From Vanilla planifolia (lineage: Eukaryota; Streptophyta; Magnoliopsida; Asparagales; Orchidaceae), in assembly GCA_023846275.1 (NCBI GenBank), contig CM043870.1, positions 6,509,527-6,573,526 of the forward strand: a stretch of DNA of 64,000 nucleotides, read 5' to 3'. Made by a program: the position numbers and the translations under genes. Position 1 is the first letter of the stretch, and each line of letters opens with the position of its first letter. This document shows, in pieces, positions 37,230 to 54,215 of the stretch. Under the pieces are notes generated by a model. It searched no databases and was not told the origin of the DNA. It worked only from the letters and a program-made list of their open reading frames with translations.

Positions 37230-37982
37230 AAAAGTTCACTAAGTTAATCCTACCCATTGATCTACGAAACAATCGTGCAGCAAGCATCGACGATGGAAGC
37301 TTAAGGCTAGACCCTAGAGACCCAAATGGTCCAGATCAGACCCTCAACACTTAGGCATTTGAGGCTGAGCCTTTGAGTCAATGATGCCCAAGATTGAGCT
37401 CTCAAGACTTGGCCACTAGTGAATAGATACTCAAGAGTTAATCGATGAAGCCAAAATATTTGCATTCAAACCATTGGAGTTGAAACACTTAAGTCCTAAT
37501 CATCTTAAGTCAACCACTTAGGGAGACTCCCTCAACTCCTAAGTATTTTTCTCAAAGCTAATACAACAAATTCAAACAATACTTGGAGTTAGTCATGATG
37601 ACATTAACTCCTAAGCACTAATGGCTCAAACATTTAAACAACAATGGTGGTAACTCCCCACCCCCTGAACACACACACATGCAATTGCAGTTAAGCTATC
37701 AACATGGAAACATCCCCCACGACCCGAGGAAAGCAAGGGCATGTCCATCATTCTTGCAACTATAGAAAGTCCTCCATGACTCCATTTCAGAGGAGATCAA
37801 TCGCTTAAGGCAAACTTAGTCTTGCTTTACTTCTACTTTGCTCTCATTTCCTTGAGCTATTCTTGACTTATGAGAATCAAGCTCTCTCTATTCTCTTGCC
37901 ATTGTAATCTCACAATTTGAGTTCTTCAATAAAAGTAAACTTATGTTTAATCTTCCAAAATCCAATTTTCTCAACAATATTT
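37230..37982 (+). mobile_element. LTR (family 1, copy C), probable 5' LTR
   Basis: Same layout as copy B: 'gcaagcatcgacgat' near the left end, 'ctcaagactt' phrases, 'caactatagaaag' in place of the TATA segment, then 'gagaatcaagctctctct' and 'ttgtaatctcacaatt'. It is followed at 37983 by 'ttttggcatcattttgac', similar to the TTGGCGCCGTT-type primer site of some plant gypsy lineages. The sequence diverges substantially from copy B, so both are old. Confidence 0.6.
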
Positions 37983-38190
37983 TTTGGCATCATTTTGACT
38001 AACGAACAAGTTGAAATAAAGAACCAAGGGAAAGCAATATTCATTCCTAAAAGAAAGTCTCTCAATGCTCAAAGCCAAATAGTAACAAAGATTTTCACAT
38101 CTCTACCTCAATCCTCTTAGGCCTCTGAACCCTCTCCCACATCTTCTAATAATCCCTTCCATATATTCAAAATTAAATTGAACACTTCAA

Positions 38191-38466
38191 GATCTTCTTC
38201 ACTTTTTCTACACTTCAACAAAACAGCTTAAAGCTAATTTAGCTACTCCCTCAAAGGAGATAACTAGATCCCCCTCACGAGCCTCTCGAGCCTCTTCCTG
38301 CTACACCTAAATCCAATCAGTTCACCAAGATCTTCTCCACTGTTTCTACACTTATAACAAAACAACTTAAAGCCAATTTAGCTACTCCCCCGAAGGAGAC
38401 AACTAAATCCCTCTCACAAGCCTCTCGAGCCTCTTCCTGCTACACTTAAAGCCAATCAGTTAACCT
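38191..38466. repeat. Tandem duplication, 138-bp unit
   Basis: 'gatcttct(t/c)c' at 38191 restarts at 38329. Both units carry 'aatttagctactccc' and 'cctctcgagcctcttcctgc' at equal spacing. It lies just downstream of LTR copy C, probably in its decayed gag region. Confidence 0.88.
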
Positions 38467-39474
38467 CCACTTCCACAAATCCTCCATGTCATACTCCGTA
38501 GCTTCATCCCACCAATAATTCACCATTGCCTTTTGATGCAAGGTCATCAAGTTCTCACCCAGTTGAAGTTGCATTTTGCCCTCAACCTGATGTCGAGACT
38601 ATAAGTTCCCCTTCTCAACACCAATTGAGTATTTCCCCATCATCCTGAGGAGGAATCCTATCTAATTTGGGCATATGGGTATAAATTGTGCATCATTGAG
38701 GAGATAAGATTACAATTCTCAATACTAATTCACTCTCTATGTTGGAGTACCTCATATACTTTATATGAATCATTTGAAAAAAAAAACTTAAATTGACAAT
38801 ATTCCACCTAATAATGCATAAGATTTCTCTATCATTGAATTGAGAGATAAGTTGGGATCATCGACCTCAACTTTGTCCAAGAGTAAGCCATCAGCCTATA
38901 TAATGCCACTTGTTCTTCTTTGTTGGCTTAGATGATAACCAACCTACTCCTATAGCTCCTCTCCAAATGTAACAGAATATTAGAAGAATTATTTTGAAAA
39001 TACAACTTCTTGTTATTATTATTGTCATGATTTTTTGTCTTTTTTTAATGTTGAGTTTGCTCCTCTTTTTTATTATCATAATAATAAAAAATGTTGATTG
39101 ACTAATATTAGTTTTAAAAAAGAAATTGAACTCAATGATGACTAGCAACTTGGGTTGTACTCCAACAATGTATTTGATTCATAGCGACCTAAGGTTTAGA
39201 GAGGGGGTTTACTAAAATATGAAATTGAGTTAGAAATTAACATGTGCATTAGTTATTAAGGATTTAATGTTATGAATTTAGACCTCATCGTATGATTTTG
39301 ACATTATAGATATAAGGAAGGGATTAGTGAAAAAAGAATTAATGATTAAGGAATATGATAAGTATTAAGATATTTTGGGATTTGATAACACTAGTTTTTA
39401 GTTTGAGCTTAAGGTTTTGTGATTAGAGATTAGGGGAAAGGATAGTTAAACAGGGTTATATGTTAGAGATTTAG
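38467..39474. other. Non-coding, probably decayed element interior
   Basis: No ordered coding blocks. Pyrimidine-rich to about 38650, then AT-rich. Confidence 0.45.
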
Positions 39475-39813
39475 GAACCTCTCATTAAACACTACCTCCC
39501 CTCTCACCGCTTGAAAAGCTTCAAAGGATCTTGTGCTAAGATGATGCAGCGTCTCTCAGAGGCTTTGTTTACTCCTCCGAGGCACCGGCGGAACTCTCTC
39601 CGGCCACTTAAATCCGGAAGCAAGGAACAGCTACTCCGGCCATTAGGTCCCGTAGACCGAAGCTTTCACGCTTTAGGGGCCGGCCGGCCGGCCACTTTGG
39701 AAGAACATACAAAGAAGCATAAAAAATTAAAAAAATATAAAATTATCATTGTAAAATATAAGCCACTAAGTTGTGCTATAAAAATTATCAATGTTTTTTT
39801 TAATATAATCTAA
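39475..39813 (+). other. GC-rich island with an open reading frame of unknown nature
   Basis: About 180 bp (39520-39705) are far more GC-rich than the surrounding sequence. They contain a perfect 16-bp palindrome of four GGCC units at 39678-39693. A frame is open from 39475; its first ATG is at 39541 and it continues to the stop at 39811-39813. It is basic, with R/P/L-rich residues, then a Lys-rich AT-coded tail. I recognise no domain. It could be a relic first exon or promoter-proximal piece of a monocot gene, or a GC-rich transposon end. Confidence 0.35.
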
Positions 39814-45540
<5,727 letters not shown>

Positions 45541-47240
45541 GGCTATTTTGAGGTTGACATATAGTATATCAAGGACCATCATATGATACGTGGAGTTTGA
45601 TGTACGATATGTGAGGGTTGATGTACAATACGTTAATGTATTTAAGATTCTGTTGGATCTATATTGAGCTCGACATACAATATGTCAAGGCTATCATATC
45701 ATATGTCGAGCTCAGCATAGTGTGTTCGGATGGACCATGATATATGAAGTAATCAATTTTGGAAATTCCTTAGAGTTTTGGTGCAAAAATAAAACAAGAA
45801 TTATGAAATTATAGTGAATAAAAATTTAATAAATTGTATAAAATTTTAATGTAGAAAATAAAAAAAAAAGAGGAAATGGATCTAGATCGAAGATGTGAAG
45901 GTAAATAAATTTATTTGACTGTAATTTAAGTATGATTATTATAACTCCTTGATATAATGCATTGGCATAAAACAACTAACAGGGCATCAGTTCTATATTT
46001 CAACCATGTTCTGACATAATGTATCATGCTAATAACATCTATAATATGTTAAGATAGAGAAAAAAATAAATGAGAAAACAGAATATGTCAAAAATAAGAT
46101 AAGAATAGTTATGCTCGTTTGAACTTTGTGATGTGAGAATATCTACGAGCCTATGAGATAATATATGAGGGTCATTTTGATTATTATATCCATGATGGTG
46201 CTAAAATATTAGGATGTGATTACATGTTATTGTAAGAGTTGATAAAAAAATAGATGTTTCCCAAACAATAAAAAATGGATAAAGGGGTAATACTTCTCTC
46301 CCTTTTTGTATAAAGGGGTAATAGTCCACAAGTCCACCATTATAGAGGTGATTAAATGTCATAAGAACAAATAAGTTTAAAAGATTACAAATTACAACTA
46401 GTAATTAGAAAGATGCTCAAATATAGCTAGAATTTATATCAAATACTTGAGTTATTCTTCAATCTTTCTTAAATAAATTTTCACTCTTTGACATGAAAGC
46501 ATTCAAAGCATTAATAAGAAGTTCAAATTGTGATTGTGAGTGCTCTTGTAGTGTTATCATTGAATCCATCAACTCACTACACCTCTGATCCATGCATATA
46601 GAGTGCTACTAGAAAGAAGCCTCCTAAACAAAAATATGTGATACAATACCTTAGTCATTGGATGCAACAGATGTAGATGTGGTAGCAATGGATTGTGGGA
46701 TAGTGGATTCTTCATCAAAAGTTGAAGCTAATGGTACACCAAAAGGCTCAATTAACAATTTCTTATTCGTAATAGCAACAGCAATTACAACATTTTTATG
46801 TTAATATTCTTTAATGCTTGTGATATACAACCAATGTAATGAACTCGTCTATTTTACTTTTGCACCCCTCTCAAAAGATTAACGTACTTTATGTTAGCAT
46901 CAACATACGATACATTATATTTAATGCACCATATGTTAAGTAGATAGACATATTATCCACATCCAAAATATCTCATTCCATGAATAGATGTACTATAGTT
47001 AAAATTAACATACAATCAATTTTATTTAGAAAACTAAGGTCCAATAGTTAGTCTTACACCAAGGTTTGGTACATCAAAGAATTAAGTACAACCCTTTTCT
47101 TCGAGAATAGGCCCATCTTATACAACCCATCTGGCATACTTTCCATTAATGCTCAATGTACAACACATTTAAACCTAATGTATAGTATGTTTGACCCTTA
47201 TGTATAATACGTGAGACACAAACGCAATCCATGGCTTATG
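45541..47240. repeat. Cluster of short palindromic 'ATCATATGAT'/'gtacaatacg' words
   Basis: Words such as 'catatagtatatc', 'atcatatgatacg' (45578), 'gatgtacgatatgtgag', 'gatgtacaatacgtt' and 'catacaatatgtcaagg' recur at 45555-45740. Related words recur at 46890-47220 ('catacgatacatt', 'atgtacaacaca', 'gtataatacgtgag'). Similar words reappear at 51010-51240. They look like the decayed variable region of a retroelement family. No coding block lies between. Confidence 0.45.
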
Positions 47241-47769
47241 AAATTTATCCCAAATCCCATTCAATCTAACTATCAAGCAACCCAAAATATGACTCACACA
47301 AACCCTAAAGAAGGGAGATCTCAAATAAAAAATATATTTAACAACCTCTTTGGTCTAATTCAAGGTTTCGTCTCTTCTTAGCTCCTTTTTCTTCCTAGAG
47401 TTCTCAAAACTAGCTGCTCTCAATTTTTCCCTTTTATTGTTGTAGCTCACTGAAAGCCTTAAGGATTTCTAATAACTCTTCTCTCTCATTCTCTTAAGAT
47501 ATCACTCTCCTTCTTCCTTCCAAAGGTTTCACAATAGTGCCACTACTTCTACACTTGAGAAAGGATTAAATAATCCTTTTATTAATATAAGGATTTAGTC
47601 ATTTAAACTCTCCAACAATAATTCTATACTTTTAAAATTTTTTAGAAATTTAAAATTACTTTTGAAAATTACAAATGACCTACTAATAAATTCTTTACAA
47701 TGAAATCTTCTCAACGATAAGTTCAAAGTGTCATTCAGGATAGTTGTCACATGCCATGTATTTTGAGAT

Positions 47770-48870
47770 ATGTCAAACTCAATAATTTCTAAAAAAAATA
47801 ATTCTATGTATAATAAATACCAATATTATCACTTACATAAATATTTCATATTAAAATTTTGGTTGTTACATGAGCATTATAAATTTTTTGTGCTACCCTT
47901 CGATTTGACAAATGCTTCAATAACTTTTTTAGACCTAGTGCATTGGATATTCAGGCAATGGTTAGATCAATTTATCATTATTTTTATTGATGATATATTA
48001 ATTTTGGGTTAAAAGAATGCATGTAAAATATTTAAGAAAAGTGTTGTAGAAATTGAAAGAGCATTAGTTGTTGTCAAATTGTTTAAATGTAACTTTTGAT
48101 TGCAAAGTACATCATTCATCAAACATACGATGAGTGTAGAGAGAATCATTATAGATCCCTAAAACATCCCTACTATTCCTGATTGGTCGAGGCCAACTAA
48201 CGTGACTAAAATCAAAATTTTTCTTGGGATTGCAAGTTATTATTAGAAATTTGTTAAAATGTTTTCTCAGATTAGTGTTCCTTTAATGACACTCACATAA
48301 AAAAGTAATTTAATCTATATGGAATGATGAATATAAAAAGAGCTTGATACTCTCAAATAAAGGTTAATTTTTGCACCTATCCTTTACCTAAAAATAATAT
48401 TGCATTTTTGTTGTATTTTGATGCATTGTTGCAAAGAATAAGGTACATGCTAATGCAATATAAATGTGCAATAGCTTATTCTTCAATGTAGCTCTGTCTT
48501 TATGAGTAGAATTATCTAATTCATTATCTTGAGCTAATTATTATTATGTTTACTCTAAAGATTAGAGACACTTTTTATCTGGTATAAGGAGCCTAATATT
48601 TATTTATCATCAAAGCCTAAAATATTTTTTTTATAATAAAAGAGTTAAAACTGAGATAATGAAGATGGCTATAACTATTTCAAAATTATGATATAAAAAT
48701 TTTATATTATTCAAGCAATGCCAATGTGTTGACTGATGTATTAAGCTGCATTGCTAATTTAAGTTGCATCATAACTACCTTAGAAAAAGTTCAATTGAAT
48801 ATTAAGATGGATCAATTGGGGTCTAATGCACTATTATTAGCTAATAAAAGAAAAGTTTCCTTACTGGCTA
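47770..48870 (+). mobile_element. Second decayed Ty3/gypsy pol remnant (RT to RNase H)
   Basis: The 80-codon frame 47770-48012 contains LPFDLTNASITFLDLV and DQFIIIFIDDILILG, clear gypsy reverse transcriptase with an intact IDD active-site box. Downstream, with stops and shifts, come 'DWSRPTNVTKIKIFLGIASYY' (split by differences, about 48180-48250), 'LIFAPILYL' (48370) and an RNase H end like 'YYSSNANVLTDVLSC' (48705-48750). The remnant is less decayed than the 9.7-kb element and matches a different spacing and wording, so it comes from another lineage. No LTR or primer site was identified for it. Confidence 0.87.
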
Positions 48871-48980
48871 TTATAATAGATTGGTTATAATATTAATAGA
48901 TACCTTATGTATAAGTTTTTTTTTACACATACATTTTCAAATATATATATCATAATAGTATTTAATTTGATATAATATGT

Positions 48981-49950
48981 AATGCTAGGTTAAAGGTCTT
49001 AATTGATATGTAAAATGGTTATATTTAGATACTCTTGCTAATCTTAATTTGTAATGACATGATATTATCAATTAGAGGATGCTTGTATAGGAAATTTTTA
49101 TTCATAATGTATAGGTTTGATGAAATATATATTGTAGAATAAAAGCCTTCATGATTTGATAATGCTAGATGCATGTGTAGGAAAAACTTATATATCATCT
49201 ACATAATTAGATATAATGTATAATGTTAGATTACAGGCTTAAATTGATATGTGAAAAGATTATATGGGAGATACTTGCCATTGTTTATTACAATCATATG
49301 TTGCTACGCTTACTTTTCACATGTTTTGATTTGAGCAAACTAATATTATATTCTTTTAATTATATACTAAATGATTATTGTCATGTGTTTGAAAGAAAAA
49401 ATGGTGATTAACAAATATTGATTTGATGGAAATTAAGTTAAGTAATAAGGATGAAGTATTAATTGTAATGCTAGGTTAAAGATCTTAATTGATATGTAAA
49501 AATGTTATATTTAGATACTCTTGCTAATCTTAATTTGTAATGACATGATATTATCAATTAGAGGATGCTTGTATAGGAAATTGTTATTCATATTGTATAG
49601 GTTTGATGTAATATATATTGTAGGTTAGAAGCCTTCATGGTTTGATAATGCTAGATGCATGTGTAGGAAAAACTTATATATCATGTATAAAATTAGATAT
49701 AATATATAATTAGGCTAGAAGCTTAAATTGACATGTGAAAAGATTACAAGGGAGATATTTGCCATTGTTTGTTACAATCATATGTTGCTACGCTTTGTCA
49801 CATGTTTTGATTTGAGCAAACTAATATTATATTCTTTTAATTATATACTAAATGATTATTGTCATATGTGTCAGAAAGAAAAAATGGCGATTAACAAATA
49901 TTGATTTGATGGAAATTAAGTAAAGTAATAAAGATGGAGTATTAACGATT
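48981..49950. repeat. Tandem duplication, 486-bp unit with nested half-units
   Basis: 'aatgctaggttaaag' at 48981 restarts at 49467. The two copies run in parallel to 'gattaacaaatattgatttg' and 'gtattaa', and differ by scattered substitutions and small gaps. Within each copy a second, weaker repeat is seen: 'gatataat-t-taatg-tag-tta-a-g-cttaa-ttgatatgt' occurs at the start and again about 240 bp later, so the 486-bp unit is itself an old dimer. No coding function is visible. Confidence 0.9.
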
Positions 49951-52900
49951 GTTTTTAAAGTGAACTTTTTATTTGACAATAAAATATCTTTAAGAGTAAG
50001 TGCTTTGTTATCCAGATTAAAATGTCTTTGGAAGTAAGATCATTATTTATATTCAAATGTCTCTAAAAGTGTTGCCAAGGAGACATCTTTTGGTATCTAG
50101 AATAAAATGTTTTGGTTGCACCAAATTTTAAAAAGAGCTAAAAGACTTAATAAGATTTTTTAAAGAAACAATTGATTTTAAGTGAATCAAAAGAAAAAAA
50201 AAAGATAATATATCTCTTATTATTTTTATTTTATCATTAATATAGACTATCCAAGCATTTACCCAATAATTGCTTATTTATATAATATTACATGCTTTTG
50301 GAATTGAGCTTATGTTGGTTGGCTCATGCCTATTTTGACCTAACATTTTCAGGTCAAAAGGACGTAACACACAAGATAACATGAGAGAAATGAGATCTAG
50401 TATATGATAATAAGTCATAAAAGATGATCATTTATCATTAGAAGTGTTGTTTATAAATTTTATGTATTTGAAAAAAAATACATATAAAACCATTGATATC
50501 ATATTGACATGTGGTCTTAAAAAATGCAAAAAATATTGATATTTCTAATAATTGTAAATAGTTAATTTATATTGCTTATGTTACTTGATTTTTAAAAGGA
50601 TTTAAATTGCTTTCATAGTGTGATGTTTACATGGTTTCAAGAAGGGAGAAAAAGAAAGAGTAAAAAGACGTTAGTGACACCTAAAGATCAAGAAAGCTGT
50701 TGATGTCAAAGGGGGAGGCCACAAAGGTGGTATCAAAGTAGTTGGAATCTTATAGGAGATATTTAAGAAAGCTTAAATATGACACAAGGTACAAAACTAG
50801 TGAAAAGGTTCTAAGAGGACATGATACAACCTAAGTGTGAAACTAGAAAGAAAATGAAAATTTAAGTGGTGAGCTTGGGCAAACCTTCAAAAAGGGAAAA
50901 CACACTTGTTGCATCTTTTTATAATTGTGTTTAATGTTTGTTTATGTTTAAAGAGTATAAAAATATAACTTAGAATCTAGATAAAAAAAAACTAAGAAGT
51001 TTTTGTTAATAGATTGTATAGTATGATTATTATATTCATATAGTATGATATATTTTAGAAAAGAAACTAAAATAGAAAGAATCATACAATTTGATATCAA
51101 GCATCATATAGTACGATAGGATGAGTTAAGTGAATTGAGAATATCATATGATACGATACCACATTATCATATATTTTTTTTACACATTGATGTATATATT
51201 TCATATTGTATTCTAATGGATTTTCTTACTCAATTGTATCATATAATTTCATAAAATCTGAAAAATATTCTTAGAAAATTACAAAAAATTTATAAAAAAT
51301 TTCAAAATATATTTAGATTAAACCATTATTTTATAACTCTTTTCTCTTTAAGATCATCCAATATTTTAATGTTACATATTTTTTAAAAATAATATCTCCT
51401 TTATTGGAATGTTATAATAATGAATTATTTTTATCTATAATTATTAATACTAAAGAAAGGCTAAGCCATTGACATAAGCTCAATAGACAAGTTATTTATG
51501 CTTGCAAGTTAATACAAGTTTTGGCTAATGTAATATGCTTGGTTAATGTCATCATAAGAAATAAATAAAATAGTTAAAATATATTAAGATATCCATGCAT
51601 ATGAAGAAATTTTTTTTAAAACTTTTACAAAATATTCTTGATTTTTTCACTTTATTGGTCCATTGACTACTCTTGGTTTAATGAATTTAGAATTCATCAC
51701 TATATTATGATTGATAGATAAATTTCTTTCAATTGAGGTGTATTCTTTTAAAACTTTTTTTCCTTACTTGCAGTCCAGTTGCATCTTTCCAAAATATTTT
51801 CTAATTTAAGTTACACCTTTCATGAGTTAATTTGTTATCTAAAACCCTAGTGGACCTAGTTCATCTTCCATAATAATAATCTTAACTTATTTCCAAAACC
51901 TTAATCATGATTATAGATTTCATCTTTTTGTCTTATTGAAGATCATTTTTCATGCCTTAAATAATTTTCAAATTTTATGAAAACCTCATCCCACATATTA
52001 TTTGATAAGAAAACATGAAATTTATATATTTGAATATACCACCATAATAAGAATGACAAATAAACATATAACATGCTAGTAATAAAATATAGTTTCACTA
52101 TATAAAGCATGAAATAAATTAATTCATTGAATTTATCTCCTAATACTTTTAATTTACAAGTATTAAATATCAAATAAATGAATCACATGGTTCATAATCC
52201 TTACCATAAAATCCAATGTCGTGGTCACAATTAGAGTTGAATTGGGTGAGTAAAGCCTCTCACAAGTTCCACAAAGCTCAAAGCTTCCTTCTTATCTTGG
52301 TTCCTCTTGCTAAATGCCTACATTGAAAAACAAAAAAAAAATTGAGATTTCATGAAAGTTTGATCATGAAATACTCTTAGATTCTCTTACAATAGCTCAC
52401 AATCCTCTTTAATTTTTTAGTGAAAAGCTAAAAGCCTCTTTCCTTGGCCAAAACCCCAATTTTTATAGTTTTATTTTTTTTTGCCAATTTGCATCCTAGT
52501 AATTCCCAATTCTTTAAGTTTCTTCCAAATCAACAAAACTATCAATTTACTCTACCTCAATGCACCAAACTTTAATGGAGTAAAGATTACATCATGTTCA
52601 ACTTTCTTTTGAAGTCTCCACATGATTCTATAAGGAGCAGTGCCCAGTTTGCACAATGTCATTCATTGTTTGTTAACTTTAGGTTTAATTTGGATTTTAA
52701 GAATTATAAAATAGTATATTTTAATTAAATTAGGTTAAAATTAATTACTTAAATCTTTTAATTCAAATTATCTCTAGAAAAGATTATAACAATCAAAAAT
52801 AGAATTAAGAGAGCTCATAATTACCAAAAAATGTTTTGATGAGCAGCATAAGAATATTAAATTCTTTGAAGATGTGTACATTTTCCTTAAAACATGCCCC

Positions 52901-53779
52901 TTTGAAGGGGTAGTCAAATTTGGCAAAGTCGGTATATTGAAACCCAAATATATTGGGTCTTTTTAAATATTCAAAATAATTGGATCTATGCTCTATGGAG
53001 TGGCTTTGCTTCCCTAGGTATCAATTGTTCATAATATTTTTCATATATCTTCAATAAGGAGATATGTTTTCAATCCTTTTAATATAATTTAGTTCGATCT
53101 AAAAGAAAGTAAAATTTTGCTTGACATATCCTTTCAAGAATAGCTAGTTAGAATTTTTGTAGAATAAGAAAAGAGATTAAGAAATAAAATCATGCACATG
53201 ATAAAAGTGCTTTGTAAGAACTAAATTGAAGTAGAAGTAACTTGGGTAGTGAAGGAGGACATGATGTTATAGTTTCTCAAATTGTTTTAAAATTTGGGAT
53301 AATTTTTATAAGATGAGAAGATTTAACTACTTACTTTAATTAATTATGAATTATATTCTCAATAAAATTTTTTTATTAGATTTGGGTGTTTTAGATTCGA
53401 AATTTGAAGATTATCATAGTATGAATTCTTAGAAATATATGTCAAGATGGTAGTAGCCAAATCCAAAATTTAAGCATACTATCGCAAAGTCTCACATTGA
53501 GGATCCTGTAAGAATGTGGTTTATAATTTTTGGAATTCATTTGACTTTCTTAAGAACTATTAATGCTAAAATGAAAAAAAAAGATAAGTTAGAGAGAGAG
53601 AGAGGAGGATATTTGAGAAAATTTGGTTTAGATCGTTTTGGAACTTAAGAAAATCGAAGAGGAAAAGGGATTCCAATCTTATTCATACGACTCCAATTAA
53701 GTTTATTTTCTTTATTTAAGTATTTTTTATTGAAGTGTTGTACATATAGATTTTTGTAGATTTGGCAAAGACTTGGTCA
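49951..53779. other. AT-rich intergenic sequence, no gene seen
   Basis: Contains the palindromic words also found at 45.6 kb (ATCATATGAT at 51143-51152) and a possible decayed primer site 'tggtatcaaagta' near 50735. The stretch 52200-52480 is LTR-like when read on the - strand. Confidence 0.4.
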
Positions 53780-54215
53780 AGTAACTTATTGTTTTCAATT
53801 ATGTTGATTGTACCAAATGATCAAACTAGTCATCTATTATGACTTGTGTAACTAGATTTGGTTAAGTATTATTAGTCTTGTAGGATGAGATTAGCAGTTG
53901 GAAAATACAATGCATTAATCAGACAAACATGATTAAGTTTAGGAAATCCATAACCGTGATTGTTTATCTAAACCCTTGTCTAACTAATGATTGTTAATGA
54001 TCATAGTTCGATGTGTTGATTGAACAGGTATGACTGAATTCTAGAAATGCACAATGATGATCCTATATACAACCCTTTATTTGACTAGCAACTATTAATA
54101 TTTGTATAATATAATGTGATGACTAGATATAGGCATGATTGGTTCTTATGTAGATATAACAACAATCTCCCATCGTTTGACCAACGACTATTGGTGACCA
54201 TATAATATAATATCG
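53780..54215. repeat. Degenerate tandem repeat, ~110-130-bp units
   Basis: Phrases of the type 'accct-tgtctaactaatgattgttaatgatcata' (53970), 'accctttatttgactagcaactattaatattt' (54075) and 'catcgtttgaccaacgactattggtgaccata' (54175) recur with interspersed 'aggtatgactga' and 'aggcatgattgg' words. Confidence 0.6.

Noticed and set aside
50729..50745. 'tggtatcaaagtag' as a primer-binding site for another element
   Set aside because: Two mismatches from the usual TGGTATCAGAGC and no LTR or pol was recognised nearby, so it stays only a remark.
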